A stretch of DNA of 64,000 bases from Kocuria sp. (GCA_030454085.1 JAKDJD010000006.1:29666-93665), one strand, 5' to 3'. Counted from the stretch's first letter, positions 28,266 through 38,823 are shown. Made by a program: numbers and translations. The notes: a model not told the origin generated them from the letters alone.

Positions 28266-28652
28266 ATGACGCAGAACTCTGAGCCCAGCGAACCCTTCGA
28301 CGCCCGCGCCAGTTCTCTGAACGACGTCGATCCCGCCGTATTCGAAGAATTGCTGAGGATGCGCGGCACCATCGACAATATCGACGCGGCGTTGGTCCAC
28401 ATGCTCGCGGAACGATTCCAGGCGACCCAACGGGTCGGGTTCCTCAAGGCCCAGTATCAATTGCCACCAGGTGATCCCAACCGGGAAGCGGCCCAGATCG
28501 ATCGTCTGAGAAGGCTTGCCGAAAGCGCCCGGCTCGATCCGGAGTTCGCGGAAAAATTCCTCAATTTCATCATCAGCGAGGTCATTCGGCACCATGAGCG
28601 CATCGCCGAGGACCACAACCGTGATCGCGATGCAACGGGTGAAAGAGAATGA
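28266..28652 (+). CDS. Chorismate mutase, AroQ class
   Basis: A 128-residue helical chorismate mutase that makes prephenate for Phe and Tyr synthesis. The core reads ELLRMRGTIDNIDAALVHMLAERF, then RVGFLKAQYQLPPGD and DPEFAEKFLNFIISEVIRHH, matching AroQ residues Arg, Arg, Lys, Asp, Glu and Gln around the active site. TAGACT ends eight bases before the ATG and no ribosome binding site is visible, so the message may be leaderless. It overlaps the next gene by 4 bases (ATGA). Confidence 0.88.
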   Translation: MTQNSEPSEPFDARASSLNDVDPAVFEELLRMRGTIDNIDAALVHMLAERFQATQRVGFLKAQYQLPPGDPNREAAQIDRLRRLAESARLDPEFAEKFLNFIISEVIRHHERIAEDHNRDRDATGERE

Positions 28653-29689
28653 ACGCGATGCCCGGGAGAACTGATCCGGCGCCGTCTACGCGTCGAATCG
28701 TCGCCTCGTCACGAGGCCGCCTTGCGGGAACCGATTTTCACGAGGCCGTGGTTGCGGCACGCGGCGAACTGGGGTCTCCGCACCGGGCGCCGTTTCCGGA
28801 GCTCGAAGAGCGAGGATTTGCGGCATCCCGTACGGCTCGTACCGTGTCATGCCTCGCGGAACTGTTCGCGGACGGGCAGCCGTTCGGCTGGCGTCTGACC
28901 TCGCGCCCGAGCCACGAGTCCGTGGCCGCAGCCTCACGACTCCGGAGCGATATCAACATACTGGCTGACGTGATCGGCGCGGAAGGCAGCGGCCACCAGG
29001 GGGCGACCGTAGTATCGCTCACCGGGCCGGTGAGCCTGGGCGCGGACCTCGGTCTGAGCAACGGGGAAGCTGTTCTCAGCGATCACGGGGCCCGGCGGGA
29101 ACTTGCCGAGTCCTTGACCGAAGGAGTTGCCGCACTGTCCGAGGCGCTGAGGACGGCCGTCGAGGGAGAAGCACTGGTGATCAGGTGGCTCGAGCCTCAC
29201 CTGGAGCGCGCCCTGGCCGGACAAATTCCCACATCGAGCGGATACCGCACCTTGCGCGCCGTGCCACGGGCCGAGGCCGACAGGTTCCTCTCCGACCTTG
29301 CTGTCGCGTGCGACAACCTCGGAATCGACGCGGTGCTCGACGTCGACGGCCCCCTCCCGGACCCGGAATTCGGGCAGCACTTTCACGGCGTGGCCGCGAG
29401 GCCACTCGGTCGGGGGAGCGCCGAGTGGGAAGGCATCGCCGGCGTCGTGGATCGGGGGCAGGAAGCGTGGCTCGGCATCACCGGCATCGGAGACGAGGAC
29501 CGCACGGTCGATACCGTCCGTTCCTTCTGGCGAACCTGGCGGGATCTCGGGCTCGGGGCGGAGGAGCTGTCTTCCGTCACCATCGAGGAAGCCGAAGATC
29601 TCGTGACCCTGTCTCCTCTCAGGGGAACCGAAGTTCACCGGCGGAGCGCGACGGTTGCCGAAGGATTGCTCGACCTGTCGCGTGAATGA
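28649..29689 (+). CDS. Methionine synthase (MetE)-like barrel protein, Rv3015c-like
   Basis: A 346-residue protein resembling the C-terminal barrel of cobalamin-independent methionine synthase. Segments such as GATVVSLTGPVSLGADLGLSNGEA and the SVTIEEAEDLVTLSPLRG end fit this group. The zinc ligands of MetE (a His-x-Cys pair and a later Cys) are not visible, so it is probably not a methionine synthase. The Rv3015c relatives sit between mnmA and ligA in many actinobacteria; here it follows mnmA and a chorismate mutase, and ligA is not next. It is translationally coupled to the chorismate mutase by a 4-base overlap. The role is unknown. Confidence 0.7.
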   Translation: MNAMPGRTDPAPSTRRIVASSRGRLAGTDFHEAVVAARGELGSPHRAPFPELEERGFAASRTARTVSCLAELFADGQPFGWRLTSRPSHESVAAASRLRSDINILADVIGAEGSGHQGATVVSLTGPVSLGADLGLSNGEAVLSDHGARRELAESLTEGVAALSEALRTAVEGEALVIRWLEPHLERALAGQIPTSSGYRTLRAVPRAEADRFLSDLAVACDNLGIDAVLDVDGPLPDPEFGQHFHGVAARPLGRGSAEWEGIAGVVDRGQEAWLGITGIGDEDRTVDTVRSFWRTWRDLGLGAEELSSVTIEEAEDLVTLSPLRGTEVHRRSATVAEGLLDLSRE

Positions 29690-29851
29690 GACCACGTGCC
29701 CCGACCGTGGATCGGTCCTGGTGCGGCCGCGCGGCTGTCGGAGCGTTGGCCTGTTTCGTCGCGTAATGTTGAAGAGAACAGCATGTCGACCTCAACCTGG
29801 TGGTGTTGTACCCGACGCGGTCAGCCTCAGGAGATCTTGAAAGGAGCGCGA

Positions 29852-30541
29852 GTGAAGGCGCGAATTCTGGTAGTGGACGATGACGAAGCCCTGTCCGAGA
29901 TGGTCGGCATCGTCCTGACCAACGAGGGTTACGAACCCACGTTCTGCGACGCCGGAGACCGCGCCGTCAGCGCCTTCGAGAGCTACGATCCGGACCTCAT
30001 CCTGTTGGATTTGATGTTGCCGGGGATGAGCGGCATCCAGGTGTGCGAACGCATCCGTGAGACCTCCGACGTTCCGGTCATCATGCTGACCGCCAAATCC
30101 GATACGGAAGACGTCGTTCGCGGGCTCGAGGCCGGTGCCGACGACTACATTGCCAAGCCGTTCAAGCCGGCAGAGCTCCTGGCCCGCATCCGGACCCGGT
30201 TGCGGACTGGGGAAACCCGATCCAGTGAACGCATCGATATCGGCGACCTGAGCATCGACCTCGCCGGCCGCGCCGTCACGCGCGGTGAGGACACGGTGCG
30301 TTTGACGCCGCTCGAATACGACCTCTTGGTCAACCTCGCCCAGGAACCGGGGCAGGTGCTCTCGCGCGACCTGCTGCTGGACCGGATCTGGGGTTACGAT
30401 TCCGACGCCGACCGCAGACTCGTGAACGTCCACGTCCAGAGGCTCCGGGCAAAGATCGAAAAGGACCCCGAGAAGCCGGATCTCATTCAGACCGTCCGCG
30501 GGGTGGGGTACAAGGCGAACGCCAGCCAGGTGCGTCGATAA
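29852..30541 (+). CDS. mtrA: MtrA response regulator (OmpR family)
   Basis: A 229-residue two-component regulator. The receiver domain shows LVVDDDEAL, the phospho-acceptor Asp in LILLDLMLPG, VIMLTAKSD and the Lys in YIAKPFK. The winged-helix DNA-binding domain ends with RLVNVHVQRLRAKIE and VRGVGYK. GTG at 29852 has AAAGGAG six bases upstream; a longer in-frame stretch back to 29696 does not look coding. MtrA is the essential actinobacterial regulator of cell division, wall metabolism and osmotic response. The operon mtrA-mtrB-lpqB is intact and tight. Confidence 0.96.
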   Translation: MKARILVVDDDEALSEMVGIVLTNEGYEPTFCDAGDRAVSAFESYDPDLILLDLMLPGMSGIQVCERIRETSDVPVIMLTAKSDTEDVVRGLEAGADDYIAKPFKPAELLARIRTRLRTGETRSSERIDIGDLSIDLAGRAVTRGEDTVRLTPLEYDLLVNLAQEPGQVLSRDLLLDRIWGYDSDADRRLVNVHVQRLRAKIEKDPEKPDLIQTVRGVGYKANASQVRR

Positions 30542-30547
30542 GAGGAC

Positions 30548-32242
30548 ATGGCAAAGCACACACCACGCAGCGCAGGACGGCGCCTTCTGGGCGCTGTTCC
30601 GGCGTTCTTCCGAGGAATTCGCAGACGGCGGCGGGAGTCTCTCCAGTTCTCCGCCGTGATCGTCGCGACCTCGCTCGCCCTGGTGGCGTTCATCTTTGCC
30701 GGCAACTTCCTTTCGACCCAGATCGCCAACAGCCTGTTCAAAGAACGTCAGGAGCAGGCCCTGGAGGAGTCGTCGAGCGGTTTCTCCGATGTGCAGAAAA
30801 TTTTCGACAATGCGGTGGCCTCGGACCAGAACGAAGTCCAGTCGCTCATGCGCGAGACACTCACCATCCTTGAGAACCACGGTGCTGACGCGAAACGTCA
30901 GTGGATACTCATCCCCGTGGACTACCACCAGGGTCAGGGATATGTCGGGCCCCTGAGCCAGAACGACTGGATGACGTCGTCCTCCGTTCCCCAGGACCTG
31001 CAGAAACAGGTCGCGGCGCAGAACGGTGTTTTCTGGCAGTCGTCCAAGGTCCAGGCGAACGGGGACGGGGCGGAAATCCCGGTCCTCTTCGTGGGTACGA
31101 AGGTGCACCTGAACCAGGGCAACGACTACGCGCTCTACCTTGTCTACGATCTTTCGTCCTCCCAGAAGACCCTGGACTACATCCAGCTGGTGATCGTGGC
31201 GGGGTTCGCGATTCTTCTGATCTTCGTTGCGACGATCGTCTGGTGGGTGACGCGCTCCGTGATTCGGCCGATTTCCCAGACCGCGCGTTCGGCGGAGCGC
31301 CTGTCCCGGGGAGATCTCAACGAACGAGTCGCGGTGAGGGGCGAGAACGAGGCCGCGGTCCTGGGAAATTCCTTCAACCACATGGCCGACAGCCTCCAGG
31401 AACAGATCATTCAGCTCGAAACCCTGTCCAAGATGCAGCAAAGATTCGTCTCGGACGTCTCCCACGAGCTGCGGACGCCGCTGACCACGGTCAAGATGGC
31501 CGCAGAACTGCTGTACGGGGGCCGGGAGGAGATGGATCCCTCCTTCCAAAGATCCACGGAATTGCTGTACCACCAGGTCGATCGCTTCGAGTCGCTGCTG
31601 TCCGACCTGTTGGAGATTTCCCGCTTCGATGCGGGCTCCGCAACCTTGGACTCGAGCACCGTGGACCTCGCAGATCTGGTCGAAGACACCGTGGAGTCCG
31701 TCCGGCCCCACCTGGACAAGCAGGGATTGGAAGTGCGGCTCCACGGGACCGAGGAACGGTGCTCCGTGGAGATGGATCCTCGTCGCATCGAGCGCGTCGT
31801 GAGAAATTTGCTGGTCAACGCGATCGAGCACTCGGAGGGGCGGCAGATCGACGTCTACATCGCCTGCAACGAGCTCGACGCCGCCGTGGCCGTTCGGGAC
31901 CACGGTGTCGGCATGACCCCCGAGCAGACTCGCGAAGTGTTCAACAGGTTTTGGCGCGCGGATCCCTCCCGCAAGAGGACTTTGGGAGGCACCGGCCTGG
32001 GTCTGTCCATCGCCGCGGAGGACACACGATTGCACCAAGGGCGGCTGGAAGCGTGGGGACAGCTCGAGCACGGCGCGTGCTTCCGGCTGACCCTGCCCAA
32101 ACGTGGAGGGCGCCCGGCCGGTGACTCGCCGCTGGGGCTCCCGCCCGAAGGCGTACCGGACACGCCCGCTTCGCTCCCCGAGGTCGAGGACCGCGGCGCG
32201 GAGGACGAGGGCTCCGAAGGCTCGCAGGAGGACACCGAATGA
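30548..32242 (+). CDS. mtrB: MtrB sensor histidine kinase
   Basis: A 564-residue membrane kinase paired with MtrA. The first membrane segment is at about residues 37-58 and the second at about 214-236 (IVAGFAILLIFVATIVWWV), enclosing an extracytoplasmic sensor domain. A HAMP domain follows, then the H-box FVSDVSHELRTPL (phospho-His), N-box NLLVNAIEHSE, G1 VRDHGVGM and G2 GGTGLGLSIAAED. The C-terminus has a Pro- and Glu-rich tail of about 50 residues. It starts six bases after mtrA with AGAGGAC at the ATG and overlaps lpqB by 4 bases. Confidence 0.95.
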   Translation: MAKHTPRSAGRRLLGAVPAFFRGIRRRRRESLQFSAVIVATSLALVAFIFAGNFLSTQIANSLFKERQEQALEESSSGFSDVQKIFDNAVASDQNEVQSLMRETLTILENHGADAKRQWILIPVDYHQGQGYVGPLSQNDWMTSSSVPQDLQKQVAAQNGVFWQSSKVQANGDGAEIPVLFVGTKVHLNQGNDYALYLVYDLSSSQKTLDYIQLVIVAGFAILLIFVATIVWWVTRSVIRPISQTARSAERLSRGDLNERVAVRGENEAAVLGNSFNHMADSLQEQIIQLETLSKMQQRFVSDVSHELRTPLTTVKMAAELLYGGREEMDPSFQRSTELLYHQVDRFESLLSDLLEISRFDAGSATLDSSTVDLADLVEDTVESVRPHLDKQGLEVRLHGTEERCSVEMDPRRIERVVRNLLVNAIEHSEGRQIDVYIACNELDAAVAVRDHGVGMTPEQTREVFNRFWRADPSRKRTLGGTGLGLSIAAEDTRLHQGRLEAWGQLEHGACFRLTLPKRGGRPAGDSPLGLPPEGVPDTPASLPEVEDRGAEDEGSEGSQEDTE

Positions 32243-33951
32243 TGAGCGGAAACAGACCTCAGGCTCCCCGGCGGCGTCGGTCGTCGGCCGTACGCGCCGT
32301 CGCGTGTGCGACCGCCATCGGACTCTTGGTCGTCGGGTGCGGACGTATCCCGACGAGCGGGCCGGTCTACCACTACAACGAACCCGATTCCCAGGCTTCG
32401 TCCACGGCCCCCGCGTTCAACCCTTCGGGCCCGGAGAAGGGGGCCTCGCCGAAGGATATTCTCAGCGGCTTCCTCAAGGCCGGGACCGGCGTCGAGAACG
32501 ACTACTCCGTGGCTCGCGAGTATCTCACCACGGAGCTTGCCGGGACGTGGAAGCCCGAGGATCGGACGCTCGTGCGAAGCAACGACGTCTCGATCGACGC
32601 CAAGGACGGCGATCAGCAGGCGACGGCGGAGGTCAACGTGTCGACGTCGATCGACGGGAGGGGCATCGCGACGTCGTACAGGGACCCCGACCAACAGAAG
32701 ATCACCGCGAAGTTCCAGCAGGTCAACGGGCAGTGGCGCATTTCGGAAATTCCGAATGGAACAATCGTCTCGCGGCAGGAATTCGAGCAACTGTTCCGTT
32801 CGTTCACGCTCTACTTCTACGATCCGACGTTCAGCTACGCCGTGCCGGACATCCGCTGGTTCGCCAACCGTTCGACGGTGGCGACGTCGGTTGTGCGCGT
32901 GCTGCTTCAGGGCCCGGCACCGTATCTGGAAGGCTCGGTCGTCTCGGCGATTCCGGCGGGGACGAATCTGATGAGGCAATCGGTTCCGGTCAGCAACTCC
33001 TCCGCCGAGGTGGGGCTGTCCGGTGAAGGGGTCACCGACGCGAACCAGCTGACGCTCGAAAGGATGAACACCCAACTCGAGCAGACGTTGAAGAGCACGA
33101 GCTCGGTCGACAGCGTGCGATTGTCGGTCGACGACAAAGCCGTGGAAACGGGGAAGGTGGCCGACTACCGGCCTGCCTCCGTGAACCCCCAGGTTCCCAG
33201 CCCTCAAGTCGGGGTCCTGGATGGGCAACTCGTGACGTACGCTGACGGGCAGTCCCGCAAGGTCTCGGGACTCGAACCGAACGACGTCGAGCCCAGCATG
33301 CCGACCATGGACACGGATCGCCGGCTGTACGCATACGCGAATTCGGACCGCAACCACCTCGGCGTCCGGTCGACCAACGGCAAGTCGATGGACGCCGATA
33401 CGGACGAAAACATCACTGCCCCGAGCATCGATGCCAACAAGTGGGTGTGGGCCGGTGGTTCCGAAGGCTCCGTGTACGCGTGGAACACACGAGGCGACAG
33501 TCAAGACCCGCAGACTATTGGCGCCGACTGGCTCAAGGGCCAGCACATCCAGTCCTTCAAGGTCTCCCGCGATGCCTCCAGGGCACTGATCGTCACGGGC
33601 GAGGGTGACGACTCACGTGTGTGGGTCAGCGGGATCAAACGGGACGACCAGGGTGCTCCCGAAAGCCTGGGGGAGCCTCTGCGCGTGGGGACGACCCATA
33701 ATGCTACTCAGGCCGCGTGGATTTCCGACACCGAGGTCGTGACGGCAAATACCCAAGACGGCAGCGTGCAGACCGTGTCTCTCTCGGGGGACACCCACGA
33801 TGTCAACGGCCTGTCGGACATCGAGCACATCACCGGTGGCAACGGGCGAGAATCCGTCTACGCGCAGACCGGAGGGGACACGTACATTCTGACGGGAACC
33901 TCTTGGACGCGGGTGGATACCAAGGTTCGCGACCTGTCCTACGCGGAGTGA
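32239..33951 (+). CDS. lpqB: LpqB lipoprotein (MtrAB accessory, GerMN domain)
   Basis: A 570-residue secreted lipoprotein that acts on MtrB signalling in mycobacteria. The N-terminus has a basic patch, a hydrophobic core (VACATAIGLLVV) and the lipobox cysteine in VVGC-GRIPTSGPV. A GerMN domain lies around residues 215-315 (VVRVLLQGPAPYLEGSVVSAIPAG...). The C-terminal half resembles a beta-propeller (repeated short strands with Asp-Gly turns). Its ATG overlaps the mtrB stop, so it is co-translated with the kinase. Confidence 0.93.
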   Translation: MMSGNRPQAPRRRRSSAVRAVACATAIGLLVVGCGRIPTSGPVYHYNEPDSQASSTAPAFNPSGPEKGASPKDILSGFLKAGTGVENDYSVAREYLTTELAGTWKPEDRTLVRSNDVSIDAKDGDQQATAEVNVSTSIDGRGIATSYRDPDQQKITAKFQQVNGQWRISEIPNGTIVSRQEFEQLFRSFTLYFYDPTFSYAVPDIRWFANRSTVATSVVRVLLQGPAPYLEGSVVSAIPAGTNLMRQSVPVSNSSAEVGLSGEGVTDANQLTLERMNTQLEQTLKSTSSVDSVRLSVDDKAVETGKVADYRPASVNPQVPSPQVGVLDGQLVTYADGQSRKVSGLEPNDVEPSMPTMDTDRRLYAYANSDRNHLGVRSTNGKSMDADTDENITAPSIDANKWVWAGGSEGSVYAWNTRGDSQDPQTIGADWLKGQHIQSFKVSRDASRALIVTGEGDDSRVWVSGIKRDDQGAPESLGEPLRVGTTHNATQAAWISDTEVVTANTQDGSVQTVSLSGDTHDVNGLSDIEHITGGNGRESVYAQTGGDTYILTGTSWTRVDTKVRDLSYAE

Positions 33952-34046
33952 ACGAGTCGTCCACAATGGGCCGATCTCTGACGGCCGCACCACACGACAG
34001 GCCATAATGGCGTCAATCCATTGATGGGCTGGGGTGTGAGGTGGGA

Positions 34047-34931
34047 ATGTGGCGTGACGGACGGACCTACGACGCCGCTGCCGCGGCGGTCGCCGGTACG
34101 CTGACGGACGCCATCGAGGTGATCCTTCCGCAGCCCTGCGCCGTGTGCGGCCTCGGTCGGGGCCCCGTCTGCCGCGTGTGCAGGGCGCTCGTGCACAGAT
34201 GGTCGGCTGATCCCGTCAACGTTGCTCCGGTGCTTCCGCACTGGCCGTCCGACCGGTTGTGTATAGCTTCTGGTGCCTACCGCCACGAGTTTGCCCGACT
34301 CATTCTGGCTTTCAAGAACGGGGGCCGGCTGGACACCGCGCCGGTTCTGGGGCGGGCGCTGGGCCGGGGCCTGGCCGCCCTGCTTCGGCAGGTCGAGGGA
34401 CAAGGAACGCAGTCCTCAGGAGCGCGGGCCGGGCAGGCGCCCGTGATCATCCCGGTGCCCTCCTCGGCACGGGCCTTTCGACGGCGCGGATTTGTGCCCA
34501 GTGAGGTCCTGGCCCGCCGAGCGACGGCCCCCAGATCGGCCCTCAGCGCAATACAGGGCAGCGCACGCTCGAAGGTGGCCCCCGTGCTGATGGCGCGGCG
34601 TCGTCCGACGCACGCTGTCCTCGACTCCCGAGTTCGCCGGGCCGTGGGCCAGAAAGGATTGAGCGCACGTGAGCGCTCTGCCAGGGCGGCGTCGTCCATG
34701 ACGATCGGCTTGCCCGGCCTCGCGGGGGTGATGGGGCTGCGCCCGGATCTGGGCAACCGTCCGTGCATCCTCGTCGATGACGTGGCGACGACCGGATCCA
34801 CCTTGCGGGAATCGGCGCGAGCGGTCGAGGCTGCCGGCGGCCGAGTGGTCGGAGCCGCCGTGCTCGCGAGTGTTCGCCTACCGGGGGAGAATTGCCCAAT
34901 GTTCAGCGCGTCACATCCTGCGGATGGGTGA
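34047..34931 (+). CDS. ComF family phosphoribosyltransferase-like protein
   Basis: A 294-residue protein with an N-terminal zinc ribbon (CAVCGLGRGPVCRVC) and a C-terminal phosphoribosyltransferase fold whose PRPP loop reads CILVDDVATTGSTLRES. ComF homologues take part in DNA uptake in competent bacteria, but in actinobacteria the role is unproven. ATG at 34047 follows GAGGTGG closely; a GTG two codons earlier (34041) is possible. It lies between lpqB and hpf, the position of Rv3242c. Confidence 0.88.
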   Translation: MWRDGRTYDAAAAAVAGTLTDAIEVILPQPCAVCGLGRGPVCRVCRALVHRWSADPVNVAPVLPHWPSDRLCIASGAYRHEFARLILAFKNGGRLDTAPVLGRALGRGLAALLRQVEGQGTQSSGARAGQAPVIIPVPSSARAFRRRGFVPSEVLARRATAPRSALSAIQGSARSKVAPVLMARRRPTHAVLDSRVRRAVGQKGLSARERSARAASSMTIGLPGLAGVMGLRPDLGNRPCILVDDVATTGSTLRESARAVEAAGGRVVGAAVLASVRLPGENCPMFSASHPADG

Positions 34932-35061
34932 CGAAAGATCGTCGGTCGATTAACGTTGAGTCAAGGAGACGGTCAGATCCTCTCCCCGTGAGGCTCGAGG
35001 AACCCCGAGCACGGCTCGCAGGCCGGTGAGACCTCACCTCGCCCAACCACGGGAGGCCATC

Positions 35062-35763
35062 GTGGAACTCAACGTATACGGACGCAACGTCAAGGTTCCG
35101 GATCGTTTTCGGGAGTATGCAGAGGAAAAGGTCGAGAAGTTCGAGAAGCTCAACGAGCGCGTGGACGTCATTGACATCAAGGTCAGCAAAGTGGGGAACG
35201 GCCCCCAGGCCATGACGGTTGAGATCACGGTCCAAGGAAAGGGTCCGGTCCTTCGCGCCGAAGCGCAGGGCTCGGACAAATTCGCTGTTTTCGAGGACGC
35301 CTACTCGAAGCTGCTGGAGAGGCTTCGCAGAGCCCGAGACCGCAGGAAGATCCACCGCGGCCACCACCGGCCGGTCTCCGTTTCCGAGGCCACGGGGTCC
35401 ATTCCCGTGATCGACGGGTCATCCGGGGGAGAGGTCCCGATCGAGGAAATTGTCCTCGAGAAGAATTCGGACAATGGAGAGGGCGATGCGTTCGATGCGG
35501 AATACCCGCTGACTGACGATGTTCCGCCGGTCGAGATTCGCCGCAAGACATTTCCCACAGAGAAAATCACCGTTGACCAGGCGGTGGACAGGATGGAGCT
35601 CGTCGGTCACGATTTCTATCTGTTCGTCGACGCCGAATTGGACCAGCCAGCTGCCGTGTACCGTCGCAAGGGTTGGACGTACGGAGTGATCGTCCTGGGC
35701 GACGACGCCCCTCCCGAGGGTCTCAATGAGACGCGGCTCTACAAGTCGGTTCCCGAAGGATAA
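35062..35763 (+). CDS. hpf: Long-form ribosome hibernation promoting factor
   Basis: A 233-residue protein of the long HPF type. The N-terminal domain (ELNVYGRNVKVPDRFREYAEEKVEKFEKL) binds the decoding centre of the 30S subunit; the C-terminal domain (VRRKTF-like IRRKTFPTEKITVDQAVDRM...YRRKGWTYGVI) dimerizes to make 100S ribosomes. An acidic linker separates them. GTG at 35062 follows GGGAGG by five bases; the longer frame from 35026 is not supported. A strong hairpin terminator separates it from secA. Confidence 0.95.
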   Translation: MELNVYGRNVKVPDRFREYAEEKVEKFEKLNERVDVIDIKVSKVGNGPQAMTVEITVQGKGPVLRAEAQGSDKFAVFEDAYSKLLERLRRARDRRKIHRGHHRPVSVSEATGSIPVIDGSSGGEVPIEEIVLEKNSDNGEGDAFDAEYPLTDDVPPVEIRRKTFPTEKITVDQAVDRMELVGHDFYLFVDAELDQPAAVYRRKGWTYGVIVLGDDAPPEGLNETRLYKSVPEG

Positions 35764-35788
35764 TTCCTTTCTCATCACGGCTGACGCG

Positions 35789-35814
35789 TCGCCCGGGCCC
35801 CGCGGCCCGGGCGA
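35789..35814 (+). terminator. Hairpin terminator after hpf
   Basis: An 11-bp perfect stem (TCGCCCGGGCC with its complement at 35804-35814) and a 4-base loop, followed by TTCGTC. Confidence 0.65.
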
Positions 35815-35980
35815 TTCGTCTGCGGTCCACAAATTTGTTCTCTTCTGAGGCAAAACCCAGCCGGCATGTTTACACTTGCGTAGACTGGGCTGTCGAGGTC
35901 AAACCTTCGGCTGCCGTCAGGCGAGCCGCGGATGCGGCCGTCGAACTCGGAATCTCATCAGCTACTAGGAGTAAGTGCAC

Positions 35981-38737
35981 GTGGCATCCTTCTTGGAAAA
36001 GGTTCTCCGCACAGGGGACAAAAGACTGCTCAAGAAATTGAGAGTCTATGCCGATGCCATCAACTCGTTGGAAGATGATTTCAAGGAGTACACGGACGCG
36101 GAGTTGCGCGCGGAAACGGACTCCTTCAAGAAGCGTGTCGAGGAGGGCGAATCCCTCGACGTTCTCCTTCCCGAAGCCTTCGCGGTCGTCCGTGAGGCAG
36201 CGAGCAGGACCCTGGGACAGCGTCATTACGATGTCCAGCTGATGGGTGGTGCCGCGTTGCACCTGGGCAATATCGCCGAGATGAAGACCGGTGAGGGCAA
36301 GACGCTCGTGGCCACCGCCCCCGCATACCTGAACGCCCTGACGGGCAAGGGCGTGCACGTCGTGACGGTCAACGACTACCTCGCCGAATACCAGGCCAAT
36401 CTGATGGGCCGTGTATACCGGTTCCTGGGTCTGGAGACGGGTGTCATCCTTGCGCAACAGACCCCAGAGGTCCGCCGCAAACAGTATGAGGCAGACATTA
36501 CGTACGGAACGAACAACGAGTTCGGTTTCGACTACCTCCGCGACAACATGGCCTGGACCGTGGACGAACGCGTCCAGCGGGGCCACAGTTATGCCATTGT
36601 CGATGAGGTCGATTCGATTCTGATCGACGAGGCGCGTACTCCGTTGATCATCTCCGGTCCGTCCGCGGGAGAGGCCAACCGCTGGTACAACGAGTTTGCC
36701 CGCGTGGCCAAAACCCTCGTGAAGGATCAGGACTACGAGGTCGATGAAAAGAAGAAGACCGTCGGTGTGCTCGAGAGCGGCATCGAGAAGGTCGAGGACC
36801 ACTTGGGGATCGACAACCTCTACGAGTCCGAGAACACGCCCTTGATCGGCTTCCTGAACAACGCCATCAAGGCCAAGGAACTGTTCATCAACAACAAGGA
36901 TTACGTTGTCCTCAAGGGCGAAGTCCTGATCGTGGATGAGCACACCGGGCGCATTCTTCCCGGCCGTCGGTACAACGAAGGCGTACACCAGTCGATTGAG
37001 GCCAAAGAGCAGGTCGAGGTCAAGGCCGAGAACCAGACCCTGGCAACCGTCACTCTTCAGAACTATTTCCGCCTCTATGACAAGCTCTCCGGCATGACCG
37101 GTACGGCCGAGACCGAGGCCGCGGAATTCGTCAATACTTACGAGCTCGGCATTGCCGTGATCGACCCGAACAAGCCACTGATCCGTAAGGATCAGCCTGA
37201 CCTCGTGTACAAGAATGAGGTCGCGAAGTTCGCGGCTGTGGTCAAGGACATCGCCAAGCGCCATGAAAAGGGCCAACCAGTTTTGGTCGGTACCACGAGC
37301 GTCGAGAAATCCGAATACTTGTCCAAACTGCTGGTCAAGGAAGGCGTTCCGCACGACGTCCTGAACGCCAAGAACCACGCGAGAGAAGCGGCCATCGTCG
37401 CTCAGGCGGGTCGCAAGGGCGCCGTGACCGTGGCGACGAACATGGCCGGACGCGGTACGGACATCATGCTCGGTGGCAACGCCGAGTTCGATGCCGTCGA
37501 CCGGATGACGGAGCTTGGGTACGACTCCCAGGAGCGCCCCGAGGAGTACGAGGCCAAGTGGCCCGAGGTCCTGGCCGAGTGCGAACAGGCGGCCAAGCAG
37601 GAGCACGATGAGGTCACCGAGCTCGGCGGCCTGTATGTGCTGGGCACCGAAAGGCACGAATCGCGCCGCATCGACAATCAGTTGCGTGGGCGTTCGGGCC
37701 GTCAGGGCGACCCTGGCGAATCACGCTTCTACCTCTCCTTGGCGGACGACCTCATGCGTCTGTTCAATGGTGCGGCCGCGGCCCGTCTCATGGCCGGCGC
37801 ACCGGACGATACCGCTCTGGAGCACCGTATTGTCACCCGAGTGATCGCTTCGGCCCAGAATCAGGTTGAGGCCAGGAACGCCGAGCAGCGCAAGAACATC
37901 CTCAAGTACGACGACGTTCTGAACCGTCAGCGCGAGGCCATCTACTCGGACCGAGCCAAGATCCTTGAGGGCGATGACATCCGGGAGCAGATCCAGAAGT
38001 TCATCGAAGAGGTCCTCACCTCGGCGATCGAGGACAAGACCAAACAGGGGCATGCCGAGGACTGGGACCTCGAACGCCTGTGGGAGTCCCTGGAGACCAT
38101 CTACCCCGTGAGCATTTCGATCAAGGAGCTCGAGGACTCGGTCGGTGGGCGTTCGAAAATCACCCAGGAGAAACTCATCCAAGAGATCCTCTCCGATGCG
38201 AAGGTCATCTATGAGACCCGTGAGGAAGAGGTCGGTTCCGACGCGATGCGCAACATTGAGCGTCGGGTCGTCTTGTCCGTCATCGGTCGGCAGTGGCCCG
38301 AGCATCTCTACGAGATGGACTATCTCAAGGAAGGCATTGGTTTGCGGGCCATGGCCCAGCGCGATCCGTTGATCGAATACCAGCGCGAGGGCTACGCCAT
38401 GTTCCAGTCGATGATGGATGCGATTCGTGAGGAGACGGTTGCGTACCTGTTCAACCTGGACTTGACCAAGCAACGTACCCAGATGTCCTCTCAGGCCCTG
38501 ACCATTCCGCAGCAGCCCAAGTTCCTCCGCTTCTCGGCACCGAGCGAGGACGGCGGCGAGGAATCACACGTCGAGGCCAACCCGGAAGAGGATGGCGCGG
38601 GCGCGAATTCGTCCGGGACGGATTCGACGCGCGATTCTTCGAAGGGCGGGGAGTCCTCCTCGGAAACGGAGAACCCCGTGTCAGGAGCATCCCGCGGCGT
38701 CGGCGCCAAGAAAAAGGGCCGGAAAAAGCGTAAGTAG
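35981..38737 (+). CDS. secA: Preprotein translocase ATPase SecA (SecA1)
   Basis: A 918-residue ATPase that drives protein export through SecYEG. NBD1 carries Walker A MKTGEGKT near residue 105 and [17 protein letters not shown]2 has [21 protein letters not shown] and [18 protein letters not shown]. The C-terminus is a Ser/Glu-rich linker ending in KKKGRKKRK, with no cysteine zinc finger, as is usual in actinobacteria. GTG at 35981 gives the family N-terminus [15 protein letters not shown] and lies nine bases after AGGAG; a GTG two codons earlier is only three bases from it. A long hairpin terminator follows. Confidence 0.96.
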   Translation: MASFLEKVLRTGDKRLLKKLRVYADAINSLEDDFKEYTDAELRAETDSFKKRVEEGESLDVLLPEAFAVVREAASRTLGQRHYDVQLMGGAALHLGNIAEMKTGEGKTLVATAPAYLNALTGKGVHVVTVNDYLAEYQANLMGRVYRFLGLETGVILAQQTPEVRRKQYEADITYGTNNEFGFDYLRDNMAWTVDERVQRGHSYAIVDEVDSILIDEARTPLIISGPSAGEANRWYNEFARVAKTLVKDQDYEVDEKKKTVGVLESGIEKVEDHLGIDNLYESENTPLIGFLNNAIKAKELFINNKDYVVLKGEVLIVDEHTGRILPGRRYNEGVHQSIEAKEQVEVKAENQTLATVTLQNYFRLYDKLSGMTGTAETEAAEFVNTYELGIAVIDPNKPLIRKDQPDLVYKNEVAKFAAVVKDIAKRHEKGQPVLVGTTSVEKSEYLSKLLVKEGVPHDVLNAKNHAREAAIVAQAGRKGAVTVATNMAGRGTDIMLGGNAEFDAVDRMTELGYDSQERPEEYEAKWPEVLAECEQAAKQEHDEVTELGGLYVLGTERHESRRIDNQLRGRSGRQGDPGESRFYLSLADDLMRLFNGAAAARLMAGAPDDTALEHRIVTRVIASAQNQVEARNAEQRKNILKYDDVLNRQREAIYSDRAKILEGDDIREQIQKFIEEVLTSAIEDKTKQGHAEDWDLERLWESLETIYPVSISIKELEDSVGGRSKITQEKLIQEILSDAKVIYETREEEVGSDAMRNIERRVVLSVIGRQWPEHLYEMDYLKEGIGLRAMAQRDPLIEYQREGYAMFQSMMDAIREETVAYLFNLDLTKQRTQMSSQALTIPQQPKFLRFSAPSEDGGEESHVEANPEEDGAGANSSGTDSTRDSSKGGESSSETENPVSGASRGVGAKKKGRKKRK

Positions 38738-38780
38738 CCGGCTGGCTCGAGTCGAATCCATCGCTCGTACGGCCAACCAG

Positions 38781-38823
38781 GAGGGCCGGGACCCGCACCA
38801 TTCGGGTCCCGGCCCTCTTTTTC
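38781..38823 (+). terminator. Strong intrinsic terminator after secA
   Basis: A perfect 15-bp stem (38781-38795 with 38803-38817), a 7-base loop and a TTTTT tract. It lies between the convergent secA and Rv3235-like genes and may serve both strands. Confidence 0.88.

Noticed and set aside
29792..32071. A 759-codon open frame on the minus strand opposite mtrA and mtrB
   Set aside because: It mirrors strongly coding mtrA/mtrB, has shadow composition rich in Gly, Val, His and Arg, and has no ribosome binding site or family motifs.
31855..33546. A 563-codon minus-strand frame opposite mtrB and lpqB
   Set aside because: Shadow frame; both plus-strand genes are certain.
35870..37657. A 595-codon minus-strand frame opposite secA
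   Set aside because: Antisense shadow of the conserved SecA sequence; long only because the region is GC-rich.
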